A stretch of 54,741 nucleotides of DNA from an uncultured Saprospiraceae bacterium. Its GTDB lineage: Bacteria > Bacteroidota > Bacteroidia > Chitinophagales > Saprospiraceae. Each line of letters starts with the position of its first letter. Within the stretch, counting starts at the first letter, position 1. Positions 16,073 to 23,544 of the stretch are shown in pieces. Where the stretch lies: the NCBI GenBank assembly GCA_938022935.1, contig CALIHL010000020.1, positions 1 to 54,741 of the forward strand. The letters run 5' to 3'. The notes beneath the pieces are model-generated. The model searched no databases. It was not told the DNA's origin and saw nothing but the letters and a program-made list of their open reading frames with translations. The position numbers and the translations under genes were made by a program.

Positions 16073-17341
16073 AGTACTGGCTTTCTCCCGCGTTGTAATT
16101 TGGCTATCTCGGCGAACAAAGTAAAGAGTCATAAAAAGTGAAATTGCTAAATACCCAATGAGCATATAACTACCAAATGGTAGCATATCTGAAAGTTTGA
16201 ACCAATTAGCATATTGTTGAAAAATCAGAAATGCCAGTCCTAACTTAATCAACTCAGCTGGTATAGCAATCTTGTCCATATCCATCAGGCTGGTATAAGC
16301 GAAGATGGATGAACCTAAAAAAGCCGAGTAAAGTAAGATGCCAGAAGCATCAATATTGGCAATCTGGATCAACATGAAATACATTAATCCATTAATAACA
16401 ACGAGCTGAACTCCAGACCATAGCTTCAGTCCATTAGGCACATCAGGACTATATTTCGCGTAAGCGTAAACATCTTCTATGACCTCAATAGGATACTGTA
16501 GAGCAACATCCTTAGGTCGCCAGCCTGTGGGCATAAACCATAGTTTAACCTTGTCGCTGATCTTTTTTGTCCTCCATGCATCTTTAGCCAACGAGGTGAT
16601 GTGCTGAAAGTTGATGAGAAAGGGATTCCAAGTGAGAACTGGTTTTTTTACACCATATACTGCTGGGATATCGGAGCTCTCTTCTTGAAAGGTGCCAAAC
16701 ATCTTATCCCAGATGATAAAGATCGCTGCATAGTTTTTATCTATATACTCAGGATTGATAGCGTGATGCACACGATGATGAGAAGGTGTAACTATTATAT
16801 GCTCCAAGAATCCCATCTTATTGATCAATCTTGTATGGTACCAAAACTGAGCAAATAAATGAAGTGGAGCCACCACTGCGATGATATTGCCTGGTATACC
16901 GATGACAGCTAGAGGAATGTATAGGAAAAAATAAACACTAACAATCCCAGATATGCTCTGCCTCAGGGCACATGACAGGTTAAACTCTTCACTGCTATGA
17001 TGTATGATGTGGCGATTCCACATGACATTGATCTCATGGTTAAATCTATGCGACCAATAAGACGCAAAGTCAACGAGAACAAAGCAGACTATATAAAGAG
17101 ATATTTCTGACTGGACAGAAAACAAAGCAAAGTGATCTACCATCCATCCATAACTCACGATGACAATAGCAAGACCTAATATCTCCTTCAAAGTATTGGT
17201 CATGCCAGAACTCAAGCTAGATATTGTATCCATGGTATTGGCCACACTTTTACCCATCAAGAGGCTCGCGATATATTCTATAACTATGAGTCCAACAAAA
17301 CCTGGGATGGCATAAGATAGCACTTGTGCGTATGTCTCCAT
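16055..17341 (-). CDS. Alkylglycerol-monooxygenase-like membrane hydroxylase (sterol desaturase superfamily)
   Basis: This is an integral membrane di-iron oxygenase of the fatty-acid hydroxylase superfamily. The histidine clusters are HRFNH (98-102), HIIHH (111-115) and HHRVHH (188-193), with further His at 161 and 169. The stretch FWYHTRLINKMGFLEHII, with INPEYIDKNYAA and IIWDKMFGTF just after it, closely follows the pattern of alkylglycerol monooxygenase, which cleaves ether lipids, rather than the shorter carotenoid or sterol enzymes. The 428 residues also match that subgroup, including extra C-terminal helices. The substrate in this bacterium is inferred. It overlaps the convergent MarR gene by 18 bases. 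Confidence 0.88.
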   Translation of the reverse strand: METYAQVLSYAIPGFVGLIVIEYIASLLMGKSVANTMDTISSLSSGMTNTLKEILGLAIVIVSYGWMVDHFALFSVQSEISLYIVCFVLVDFASYWSHRFNHEINVMWNRHIIHHSSEEFNLSCALRQSISGIVSVYFFLYIPLAVIGIPGNIIAVVAPLHLFAQFWYHTRLINKMGFLEHIIVTPSHHRVHHAINPEYIDKNYAAIFIIWDKMFGTFQEESSDIPAVYGVKKPVLTWNPFLINFQHITSLAKDAWRTKKISDKVKLWFMPTGWRPKDVALQYPIEVIEDVYAYAKYSPDVPNGLKLWSGVQLVVINGLMYFMLIQIANIDASGILLYSAFLGSSIFAYTSLMDMDKIAIPAELIKLGLAFLIFQQYANWFKLSDMLPFGSYMLIGYLAISLFMTLYFVRRDSQITTREKASTLSTTS

Positions 17342-17385
17342 ATCTATAGATGTGCTTACAATATAGAGACTAAATCAGGTTTTAG

Positions 17386-18030
17386 CTATGCTAACTCCAT
17401 TTCTATTGCCTTGCGGACTAAGCCTGCTGTATTTCTGGCATTGAGTTTGGACAAAAGATTACTTCGGTGAGCCTCCACAGTTTTTAGGCTAATAAATAGT
17501 TGATTTGCTATCTCTTGATTAGTGTTTTCATCCATGATCAAGTCTAAGACCTCCTTTTCTCTTCTTGTGATCTTAGGTACTTGTTTCTCTTGTGGCTTCG
17601 ACTTTTTGTTGCTGTTCATCAGGCCATTCATAATCGTATTGGTGATTGCTTCACTGAAGTATGTTCTTCCCGCAGACACTGTTCTTATGGCTGTGATAAG
17701 CTCTTTTCGCCCTGTGTTCTTAAGCACATAGCCCAAAGCCCCGCTCTTAAGAACTTCGGAAATATAGCTCTCCTCGTCATGCATAGAAAGTACCAAGATC
17801 TTAAGGTTTTCCTTCATCTTGAGGATACGCTGAGTTACCTCTATACCACTCATGTCAGGAAGGTTTATATCCATGAGGATAATGTCTATTGATGCTAGCA
17901 GATCATTGTTAAAGACATCCTTACCTTCATGGCATCTGTGTACGATTTGTATATCATCTTCCTTGTTTAGGATGGACTCTAATCCTTCCACAAACATTTT
18001 GTGATCGTCGACTATTAAGATTTTGATCAT
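17386..18030 (-). CDS. NarL/FixJ-type response regulator
   Basis: The N-terminal receiver domain has the acidic pair D8-D9, the phospho-acceptor D54 in LMDINLPDMSG, the Ser of VLSMHDE and K104 in YVLKN. The C-terminal LuxR-type helix-turn-helix covers about 148-205 (ITRREKEVLDLI, then EIANQLFISLKTVEAHRSNL). The 214 residues are typical. It is divergent from a HisKA_3 histidine kinase 99 bases away, which is almost certainly its partner. Targets cannot be identified from the sequence. Confidence 0.95.
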   Translation of the reverse strand: MIKILIVDDHKMFVEGLESILNKEDDIQIVHRCHEGKDVFNNDLLASIDIILMDINLPDMSGIEVTQRILKMKENLKILVLSMHDEESYISEVLKSGALGYVLKNTGRKELITAIRTVSAGRTYFSEAITNTIMNGLMNSNKKSKPQEKQVPKITRREKEVLDLIMDENTNQEIANQLFISLKTVEAHRSNLLSKLNARNTAGLVRKAIEMELA

Positions 18031-18129
18031 TTCTTAGCTTAATTTTGAACTAAAGTATACCAACTGGACATCGGTTATTCTAGGGGTTACCCTAATAAAG
18101 TCATAAGATTAATAAGAGAGTTTCGATTC

Positions 18130-19932
18130 ATGAGGACTATAACTATTCTTCTCGTAAGCTTATTATGTTTTGGGTCATGGGACTTATCTGCAGCCCAGAT
18201 TAGAGATTCGACTTATTCGGATACCCTTAGGAGTATTAATGAACGTATCAGACAAGGACACGAGAAGGATAATTTTGAACAGATAGCCCAAGGCTACTAT
18301 GATAGGGCGCTGCACAATTTTAAAGTGCACTTAAGAAATCAAGATGTAATAAATGACTTGCACTCCTGTGCGACAATTTACCGAAGGATCAAAGATGACT
18401 TCGGTTTTTATAAAGCAAGACTCGCTATTGCCGATTTTTATGTCAGAGAAGAGATCTTTCTAAGCGAAGCGATTGAGTTGACTGAAGAGGTCTATCAGTT
18501 TTACATAGACAAAGAGATGTCTTATGAAAGTGCGATTGCAGTTTCCCAATTAGGAAAAGCTCACCAACGAAAGTTAGAGTACAGTAAAGCACTGAGTTTT
18601 GTCGAGTTGGGGCTAGAGGCTAGTAAGAAGTTAGGTGATATCCAGATGGAGCTATCTAACAGACTTTTGTTGACAGAACTCCTTGGCAACCTTGGCAATG
18701 TTGAGAAGGTAGTCGAGCAGGGAGAGTACATTCTTGCCTTAGAAGAAAAGCTTGGATCCATTACAGTTTCCCCTCGAGTGAATTACTTAGTAGGTGCTAA
18801 CTTGCTGATGGACGATCAGATTACAAAAGCGCTTCCATACCTCAAAGCTTCTGTGCGCTTAAATGATCAGATTAATGATCTTGCTTACGAGAGCAACACC
18901 TTGCTTTCCAAAACTTATATCGCGCTGGACAGTACTAAGCAGGCTTATAAACATCTTCAGATTGCTAATGAAGTCACAACTGGACTTTATAATCAAGAGA
19001 AGTATGCGATGGCTAATCAGACTGCAGCAAGATATCAGTCTATTGAAAAAGATAAAGAGATAAAGGAGTTAGAACAAGACAATCAGAATTACGAATTCAA
19101 ATTAACGCAACGTACTCGGTTGTTTTTAATCATTTCCGTTTTGTTAGCCCTTGTAGCTATGGCAGCTTACAATTATTTTAGACTCCAGCGCCAACGATTT
19201 AAGATGGAGCGGCTCTTGGGTAAGCAAAAAGAAGAGATAACACAACAAAAGATTAATGAACTAGAAAGCTCATTAAAAATTGAGAATCTTCAATCTATGG
19301 TCTTGGGTCAGGAAGCAGAGAGAACAAGGATTGCAGAAGATCTTCATGATAGTCTTGGTGGCACTTTGTCCACCTTGAAGTTGCAATACGATGCTTTGCA
19401 ATTAGATCATGAGAATCTCACAGAAGATTCATCTTTCCAAAAGATTATGGGTATGATAGACAACGCCTGTGGAGAGGTGAGAGACATAGCGCGTAATCTG
19501 AAGCCTATTACTTTAGAAAAGTTAGGTCTAAGTGCAGCTTTAAAAGATTTGATCAATAGATACTCTATAACTGGAGTGATGGAGATATCGCTTCACACTC
19601 ATCAAGTTGATGGCATCTTAAGTCAAGAAGCAAAGCTGCACGTCTATAGGATTATACAAGAACTACTGAACAATGCAATCAAGCATGCCAATGCTTCTGA
19701 GATTGATGTCCAACTCAATAAGCTTGATGAAACGCTTATCATTACAGTTGAGGACAATGGTAGTGGTTTCGATCAAGTCAATGCAAAGCAAGGCCTTGGG
19801 CTTGGTAATCTTCAGTCAAGAGTCAATGTGTTACGCGGGGAGATGGAGATAGACTCTTCGCCAGATCGAGGTACTTCTGTTACGGTTCACATACCGCTCA
19901 ATACTGTCCAGTTCGAACTCTCTAAGAGTTAA
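18130..19932 (+). CDS. TPR-containing sensor histidine kinase (HisKA_3 / NarX-like)
   Basis: The 600 residues begin with a signal peptide (about 1-23). A periplasmic helical repeat region of TPR type follows (about 60-290), then one membrane segment (about 331-350), a coiled coil, a HisKA_3 dimerisation domain with the phospho-accepting H406 in EDLHDSLGGTLS, and a GHKL ATPase domain with IIQELLNNAIKHA, DNGSGFD and GLGLGNLQSRV. It should phosphorylate the divergently encoded NarL-type regulator. This architecture, with extracytoplasmic TPRs, is common in Bacteroidota. The signal is unknown. A terminator follows at 20119. Confidence 0.94.
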   Translation: MRTITILLVSLLCFGSWDLSAAQIRDSTYSDTLRSINERIRQGHEKDNFEQIAQGYYDRALHNFKVHLRNQDVINDLHSCATIYRRIKDDFGFYKARLAIADFYVREEIFLSEAIELTEEVYQFYIDKEMSYESAIAVSQLGKAHQRKLEYSKALSFVELGLEASKKLGDIQMELSNRLLLTELLGNLGNVEKVVEQGEYILALEEKLGSITVSPRVNYLVGANLLMDDQITKALPYLKASVRLNDQINDLAYESNTLLSKTYIALDSTKQAYKHLQIANEVTTGLYNQEKYAMANQTAARYQSIEKDKEIKELEQDNQNYEFKLTQRTRLFLIISVLLALVAMAAYNYFRLQRQRFKMERLLGKQKEEITQQKINELESSLKIENLQSMVLGQEAERTRIAEDLHDSLGGTLSTLKLQYDALQLDHENLTEDSSFQKIMGMIDNACGEVRDIARNLKPITLEKLGLSAALKDLINRYSITGVMEISLHTHQVDGILSQEAKLHVYRIIQELLNNAIKHANASEIDVQLNKLDETLIITVEDNGSGFDQVNAKQGLGLGNLQSRVNVLRGEMEIDSSPDRGTSVTVHIPLNTVQFELSKS

Positions 19933-19983
19933 CCCCAGTAAAAATCTTAGAGGAAGCACTAATTATAAGGGAGTTTACAATCT

Positions 19984-19991
19984 TACCTTTG
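19984..19991 (+). promoter_or_regulatory. Bacteroidota -7 promoter element of a short transcript
   Basis: TACCTTTG is an exact TAnnTTTG match located after the histidine kinase stop and before a short open frame and a terminator. It would start a transcript of roughly 190 nt. No obvious -33 box is seen. Confidence 0.45.
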
Positions 19992-19995
19992 TTAT

Positions 19996-20115
19996 ATGTT
20001 GTACTATTCACATATAGGATATCAACAAAAATTTATGAATGTTTTTTTAGAATCTTATGATTCTATTGGGTCTCAAAAAGTTGAAGCCTTAAGACAATTC
20101 AGCCAAGGTGATTAA
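19996..20115 (+). CDS. Possible small protein of 39 (or 26) residues
   Basis: An open frame runs from an ATG at 19996 to a TAA at 20115 (39 residues, starting MLYYSHIGYQQKF). An internal ATG at 20035 would give 26 residues (starting MNVFLESYDSIG). The C-terminal part, SQKVEALRQFSQGD, is hydrophilic and helix-prone. The frame sits between a TAnnTTTG promoter element and a terminator, the layout of an independent short gene. With the promoter only 4 bases upstream, the first ATG would be leaderless, so the second is more plausible. The transcript could equally be a non-coding RNA. I recognise no family. Confidence 0.35.
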   Translation: MLYYSHIGYQQKFMNVFLESYDSIGSQKVEALRQFSQGD

Positions 20116-20118
20116 GAT

Positions 20119-20187
20119 AAACCGTCTTTCCAATAATGATTTCTTATTTCTTACTGAAGATTTTATTGGGATGACGGTTTTCTTTTT
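20119..20187 (+). terminator. Terminator between the short transcript and psd
   Basis: AAACCGTC (20119-20126) pairs with GACGGTTT (20173-20180), and the stem continues inward as TTCCAATAA with TTATTGGGA, about 17 pairs in all with one mismatch. TCTTTTT follows. It would end plus-strand transcripts before the convergent psd gene. Confidence 0.7.
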
Positions 20188-20198
20188 ATAAATGCCCT

Positions 20199-20873
20199 CT
20201 AAGCATTTTGGCTTACCTCAAGAGTTGCAATTACATCCACTTTTGCTTGTACAGTTTGACCAAGCTTTACATTGTACTGAGTCCCTACAGGTAGATAGAT
20301 GTCTACTCTTGAGCCAAACTTTATAAAACCAAGTTCTCCGCCTTGTACTACTTTCTCTCCGCCCTTCATGTAGTTAACAATTCTTCTTGCTAAGGCCCCT
20401 GCAATCTGACGGATTAAAACCTCTTCCCCGTTTTTATTTTTATAAACAGTTGTGTGTCGCTCGTTTTCTGTAGAAGACTTTGGATGCCATGCAACTAGGT
20501 ACTTGCCTGAGTGATATTTGCTATAAGCGATTTCTCCATTTATGGGATGATGATTACTGTGGACATTGATGGGAGACATGAATATTGAAATCATCAGACG
20601 TTCATCTTCAAAATATTCTGTTTCAATCGTATCTTCTATGACTACAACTTTCCCATCAGCTGGAGCGAGAATATCATGTCCATTGGGCTTTGCTACCTGG
20701 CGACTCGGATATCTAAAAAACTGTAAGACGATTAGAAACAAGATGAGTGATATTGCCATGCAAATATAAAGCACTATATCGCTCGCACCATATCTCCAAA
20801 GTATACCATTGATGATGCCGAGTGTGACTAATGTTATAATGAGTGATGCCTTACCTTCTCTATGGATTGTCAT
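20199..20873 (-). CDS. psd: Phosphatidylserine decarboxylase proenzyme
   Basis: Psd makes phosphatidylethanolamine from phosphatidylserine and uses a pyruvoyl group formed by self-cleavage. The 224 residues are of the short, archaeal-like type. Two N-terminal membrane segments (about 10-55) precede the catalytic domain with ILAPADGKVVVIE, MSPINVHSNHHPI and GFIKFGSRVD. Cleavage is expected between G187 and S188. It lies 10 bases downstream of cdsA, and the two act in the same phospholipid pathway (CDP-diacylglycerol to phosphatidylserine to phosphatidylethanolamine). The phosphatidylserine synthase gene is not in the window. Confidence 0.95.
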   Translation of the reverse strand: MTIHREGKASLIITLVTLGIINGILWRYGASDIVLYICMAISLILFLIVLQFFRYPSRQVAKPNGHDILAPADGKVVVIEDTIETEYFEDERLMISIFMSPINVHSNHHPINGEIAYSKYHSGKYLVAWHPKSSTENERHTTVYKNKNGEEVLIRQIAGALARRIVNYMKGGEKVVQGGELGFIKFGSRVDIYLPVGTQYNVKLGQTVQAKVDVIATLEVSQNA

Positions 20874-20883
20874 CCGATTCTAA

Positions 20884-21690
20884 TTATTGAGTGATGAGAT
20901 AATATAAAGATACAAACGGAATGGCATAGATAAAGCTGTCCAGTCTATCCAGAAAGCCGCCATGACCACCCAGAAGCGAACCACTATCCTTAAGTCCCAA
21001 TTGACGCTTCCAAGAAGACTCGACCAAGTCTCCCATAGAGCCAGTGCACCAGATGATCAAAGCAAGGATCAGCCAGTGCGTCAGCGACAATCCGCCGATC
21101 AGAGATGCAATTGCAAAGCAGATGAGCATGCCCAATATTCCGCCGCCGATGAGCCCCTCCCAAGTTTTATTGGGTGAGATAGAAGGAGAGAGTTTTGTTT
21201 TTCCAAATGCCTTTCCACTGAAGTAAGCACCGGCATCATTGAGCCAGACAATGACAAAAGTCCCAAGTATAACCTTTGGGAAGTTAACATCTGAGATCGT
21301 CATCGATACCGCTATTAAAAATGGTAATGTGATATAAATCATAACCATCATCAATACTGGTTTCCCTATTAAAAATGTCTTTTTGTTTATAAGTGTAGAT
21401 CCGATATTGAAAGTGAATAGTCCTACTGAAGCATATATAATGTAAGTTATACTAGGACTCATGTCGATACCCAAAAGAGGCAACGCTAAAACAGCAATGG
21501 ATAGACCCATTATATATATAAGTGAACCACTTTGGCTACCCACTGAACTCTTTACAAACTCATATAAACACAACAATGCAAAGACATACAGCAATACCAA
21601 AGTTGAGGTTGTCCCTCCTAAGGTTGCAGCTGCTATGATTAAGACATAAGCTATGCCAACGGGTATTCTTGATTTAAGGTCTTGGTTCAT
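20884..21690 (-). CDS. cdsA: Phosphatidate cytidylyltransferase
   Basis: CdsA forms CDP-diacylglycerol from phosphatidic acid and CTP in the inner membrane. The 268 residues are mostly membrane helices and end with the CdsA signature at about 225-251 (ESSWKRQLGLKDSGSLLGGHGGFLDRLDS). The usual LPGHGG reads LGGHGG here, a conservative departure. ISPNKTWEG near 171 is also typical. It is transcribed with psd and overlaps the start of its upstream neighbour's 3' end by 17 bases, indicating an operon of CPBP gene, cdsA and psd. Confidence 0.96.
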   Translation of the reverse strand: MNQDLKSRIPVGIAYVLIIAAATLGGTTSTLVLLYVFALLCLYEFVKSSVGSQSGSLIYIMGLSIAVLALPLLGIDMSPSITYIIYASVGLFTFNIGSTLINKKTFLIGKPVLMMVMIYITLPFLIAVSMTISDVNFPKVILGTFVIVWLNDAGAYFSGKAFGKTKLSPSISPNKTWEGLIGGGILGMLICFAIASLIGGLSLTHWLILALIIWCTGSMGDLVESSWKRQLGLKDSGSLLGGHGGFLDRLDSFIYAIPFVSLYYLITQ

Positions 21691-22540
21691 ATTCGGATTG
21701 GGAGGTCTTAACAGTGATATGCGCTAAGCCTGCCGTGAGGAACAAAGATGCTAATACTATTGGTAAAGAGACGCTCGGGATGTTGTCTATTTCTGGGAGT
21801 TCGCCCTGTTGTATCGCCACATAATAGGCCAGAACTTGTAAGCCATTATTTATAAAGTGCAATATGATAGGTGTCCAAAGCGACTTAGTATAGTAATAAC
21901 TGTACCCCATGATTAAACCAAGAAAACTCAACGGTAGAAGACGTTCGAACTGCATATGAAAGCCACCAAATATCAAAGAAGCAATGATAATAGCTACATG
22001 AGGGTTTGACAGTGCCTTATTTAACTGATTCTGCACAATCCCTCTAAATATTAACTCTTCTCCGACAGCTGCTAAAGCACCAACCAAAACCAAACTGGTC
22101 AATAACTCAGAGATGTGACTCATGTTAAGCGTCTGTTGGATAAGTGCAAAGTTGGACTCTTGAGAAGACGCCATCCATTCTGGTAGCGGGATTGAGGCAT
22201 TCCACTCAGTTATCTTCATGAGTATCGGATAGCTCAACAAGATGACACCTGCCCACATAAGGATTTGTAGAAAGCCCGAGATGCGGTCCAGCCTGAGTTG
22301 CTTGTATATGTCAGTCTTCATGATCACCAAGCAATAGATAACCCCTGGGAGTAAAAACATCCCTATGTGATTGATTATGAGCCCCACTCTGAGGAGTTGC
22401 CTTTTTCCGTAGCTCAGATCGGAGCCTTCGAGCATTGTAGTTATATCGAGCCCTCCGGCATACCAAAGAGCGAAGGAGAGTGTGTTGGATACGATAAGTC
22501 CACCCATGATGATCAGGACAAGTAAGAGCAGTTTCCTCAT
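21674..22540 (-). CDS. CPBP-family intramembrane glutamic endopeptidase
   Basis: The 288 residues contain about eight membrane helices and the CPBP (Rce1/Abi) motifs: EELIFRG with E161, E162 and R166, FGGFHMQ with H195, and HFINNG with H228. These residues form the proposed catalytic site of glutamic membrane proteases. Family members process membrane peptides or prenylated proteins, or have lost activity; all motif residues are present here. It is the first gene of an operon with cdsA and psd. The substrate is unknown. Confidence 0.9.
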   Translation of the reverse strand: MRKLLLLVLIIMGGLIVSNTLSFALWYAGGLDITTMLEGSDLSYGKRQLLRVGLIINHIGMFLLPGVIYCLVIMKTDIYKQLRLDRISGFLQILMWAGVILLSYPILMKITEWNASIPLPEWMASSQESNFALIQQTLNMSHISELLTSLVLVGALAAVGEELIFRGIVQNQLNKALSNPHVAIIIASLIFGGFHMQFERLLPLSFLGLIMGYSYYYTKSLWTPIILHFINNGLQVLAYYVAIQQGELPEIDNIPSVSLPIVLASLFLTAGLAHITVKTSQSEYEPRP

Positions 22541-22584
22541 GTTAATTTCGGATTCTTATTCCTTATTCGCCAGCGAAGATAACG

Positions 22585-22618
22585 TAACTTTGTAAGGTGA
22601 TTTGATTATTCACTTTTG
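22585..22618 (+). promoter_or_regulatory. Candidate promoter elements of pdxJ
   Basis: TAACTTTG at 22585-22592 is an exact TAnnTTTG match. Alternatively its TTTG (22589-22592) could serve as a -33 box for CACTTTTG at 22611-22618, spaced by 18 bases and lying 28 bases before the pdxJ start. The sequence alone does not decide between them. Confidence 0.4.
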
Positions 22619-22646
22619 CCTTGCGGCAAATATTTAATTGTAAGAT

Positions 22647-23363
22647 TTGAAGACTAAGCTTAGTGTAAATCTCAACAAAGTAGCCCTGATTAGAAATGGT
22701 AGAGGCGGTAATATGCCCGATCTAATCAAGTTTGCCATAGACTGCGAATCTTACGGTGCAGATGGTATCACTGTCCATCCCCGACCAGATCAAAGGCATG
22801 TCCGCTATGATGACCTAGCTCAACTCAAAGAAGTTGTAAAGACCGAACTCAACATAGAAGGTTATCCATCTGATAACTTTATGAAAGAGGTTTTGGCTGT
22901 GAAGCCGCATCAATGCACTTTGGTGCCAGACCCTCCCGGGGTACTGACTTCAGATTCAGGTTGGGATATCGACGGAGAAAAAGTGCTTTTAGTAGATATC
23001 ATAGATAGTCTTAAAACCGCAGGTATCAGAACATCATTGTTTATTGACCCAGATCCACGCCAAGTGATCGCTGCTAAAGAAGTAGGTGCAGATAGAATAG
23101 AACTCTATACAGGTGGATATGCCAACAACTACTTTATCGATAAGGATAAGGCAGTCCAGAGTCACATCGATTGCTCAAAGAAGGCTGAAGAGATGGGTAT
23201 AGCAGTCAACGCAGGGCACGATCTCAATCTTGATAATTTGAGATTTTATAGTGATTCTTTGTCCAGTTTATCGGAAGTCTCTATCGGTCATGCTCTTATT
23301 TGTGATGCCTTGTATTTTGGTATTGCTAACGTCATTAGTATGTATAAGGCATTGCTGCGCTGA
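22647..23363 (+). CDS. pdxJ: Pyridoxine 5'-phosphate synthase
   Basis: PdxJ condenses 1-deoxyxylulose 5-phosphate with 3-amino-2-oxopropyl phosphate in the DXP-dependent vitamin B6 pathway. Its TIM-barrel motifs are intact: LSVNLNKVALIRNGRGG at the start, GITVHPRPDQRHVR, CTLVPDPPG, SLFIDPDP, ELYTGGYAN, VNAGHDLNL and SIGHALI near the end. The 238 residues are normal. The only start that fits the conserved N terminus is a TTG at 22647, because no ATG or GTG occurs upstream in frame close by. It is divergent from the CPBP gene. Confidence 0.97.
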   Translation: MKTKLSVNLNKVALIRNGRGGNMPDLIKFAIDCESYGADGITVHPRPDQRHVRYDDLAQLKEVVKTELNIEGYPSDNFMKEVLAVKPHQCTLVPDPPGVLTSDSGWDIDGEKVLLVDIIDSLKTAGIRTSLFIDPDPRQVIAAKEVGADRIELYTGGYANNYFIDKDKAVQSHIDCSKKAEEMGIAVNAGHDLNLDNLRFYSDSLSSLSEVSIGHALICDALYFGIANVISMYKALLR

Positions 23364-23403
23364 TTTTTCTGCTTAACTAGTTAGCTAAGCAACTAAATTC
23401 TTT

Positions 23404-23411
23404 TATGTTTG
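23404..23411 (+). promoter_or_regulatory. Bacteroidota -7 promoter element of the first SusCD locus
   Basis: TATGTTTG matches TAnnTTTG and lies 134 bases before the susC start, implying a leader of about 125 nt. The leader contains a small hairpin (CCTAT at 23434 pairing with ATAGG at 23444). Confidence 0.5.
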
Positions 23412-23544
23412 GTCTCCTATCCTGTGGACGGCCCCTATATCTCATAGGTTCCTTGGATTATTCAGGCATCGAAACTAAGCGCAGAGGCGTTTATGATATA
23501 ATACTATTTAACAATTCTTTCACAATTTTACTAAACCAAACTGT

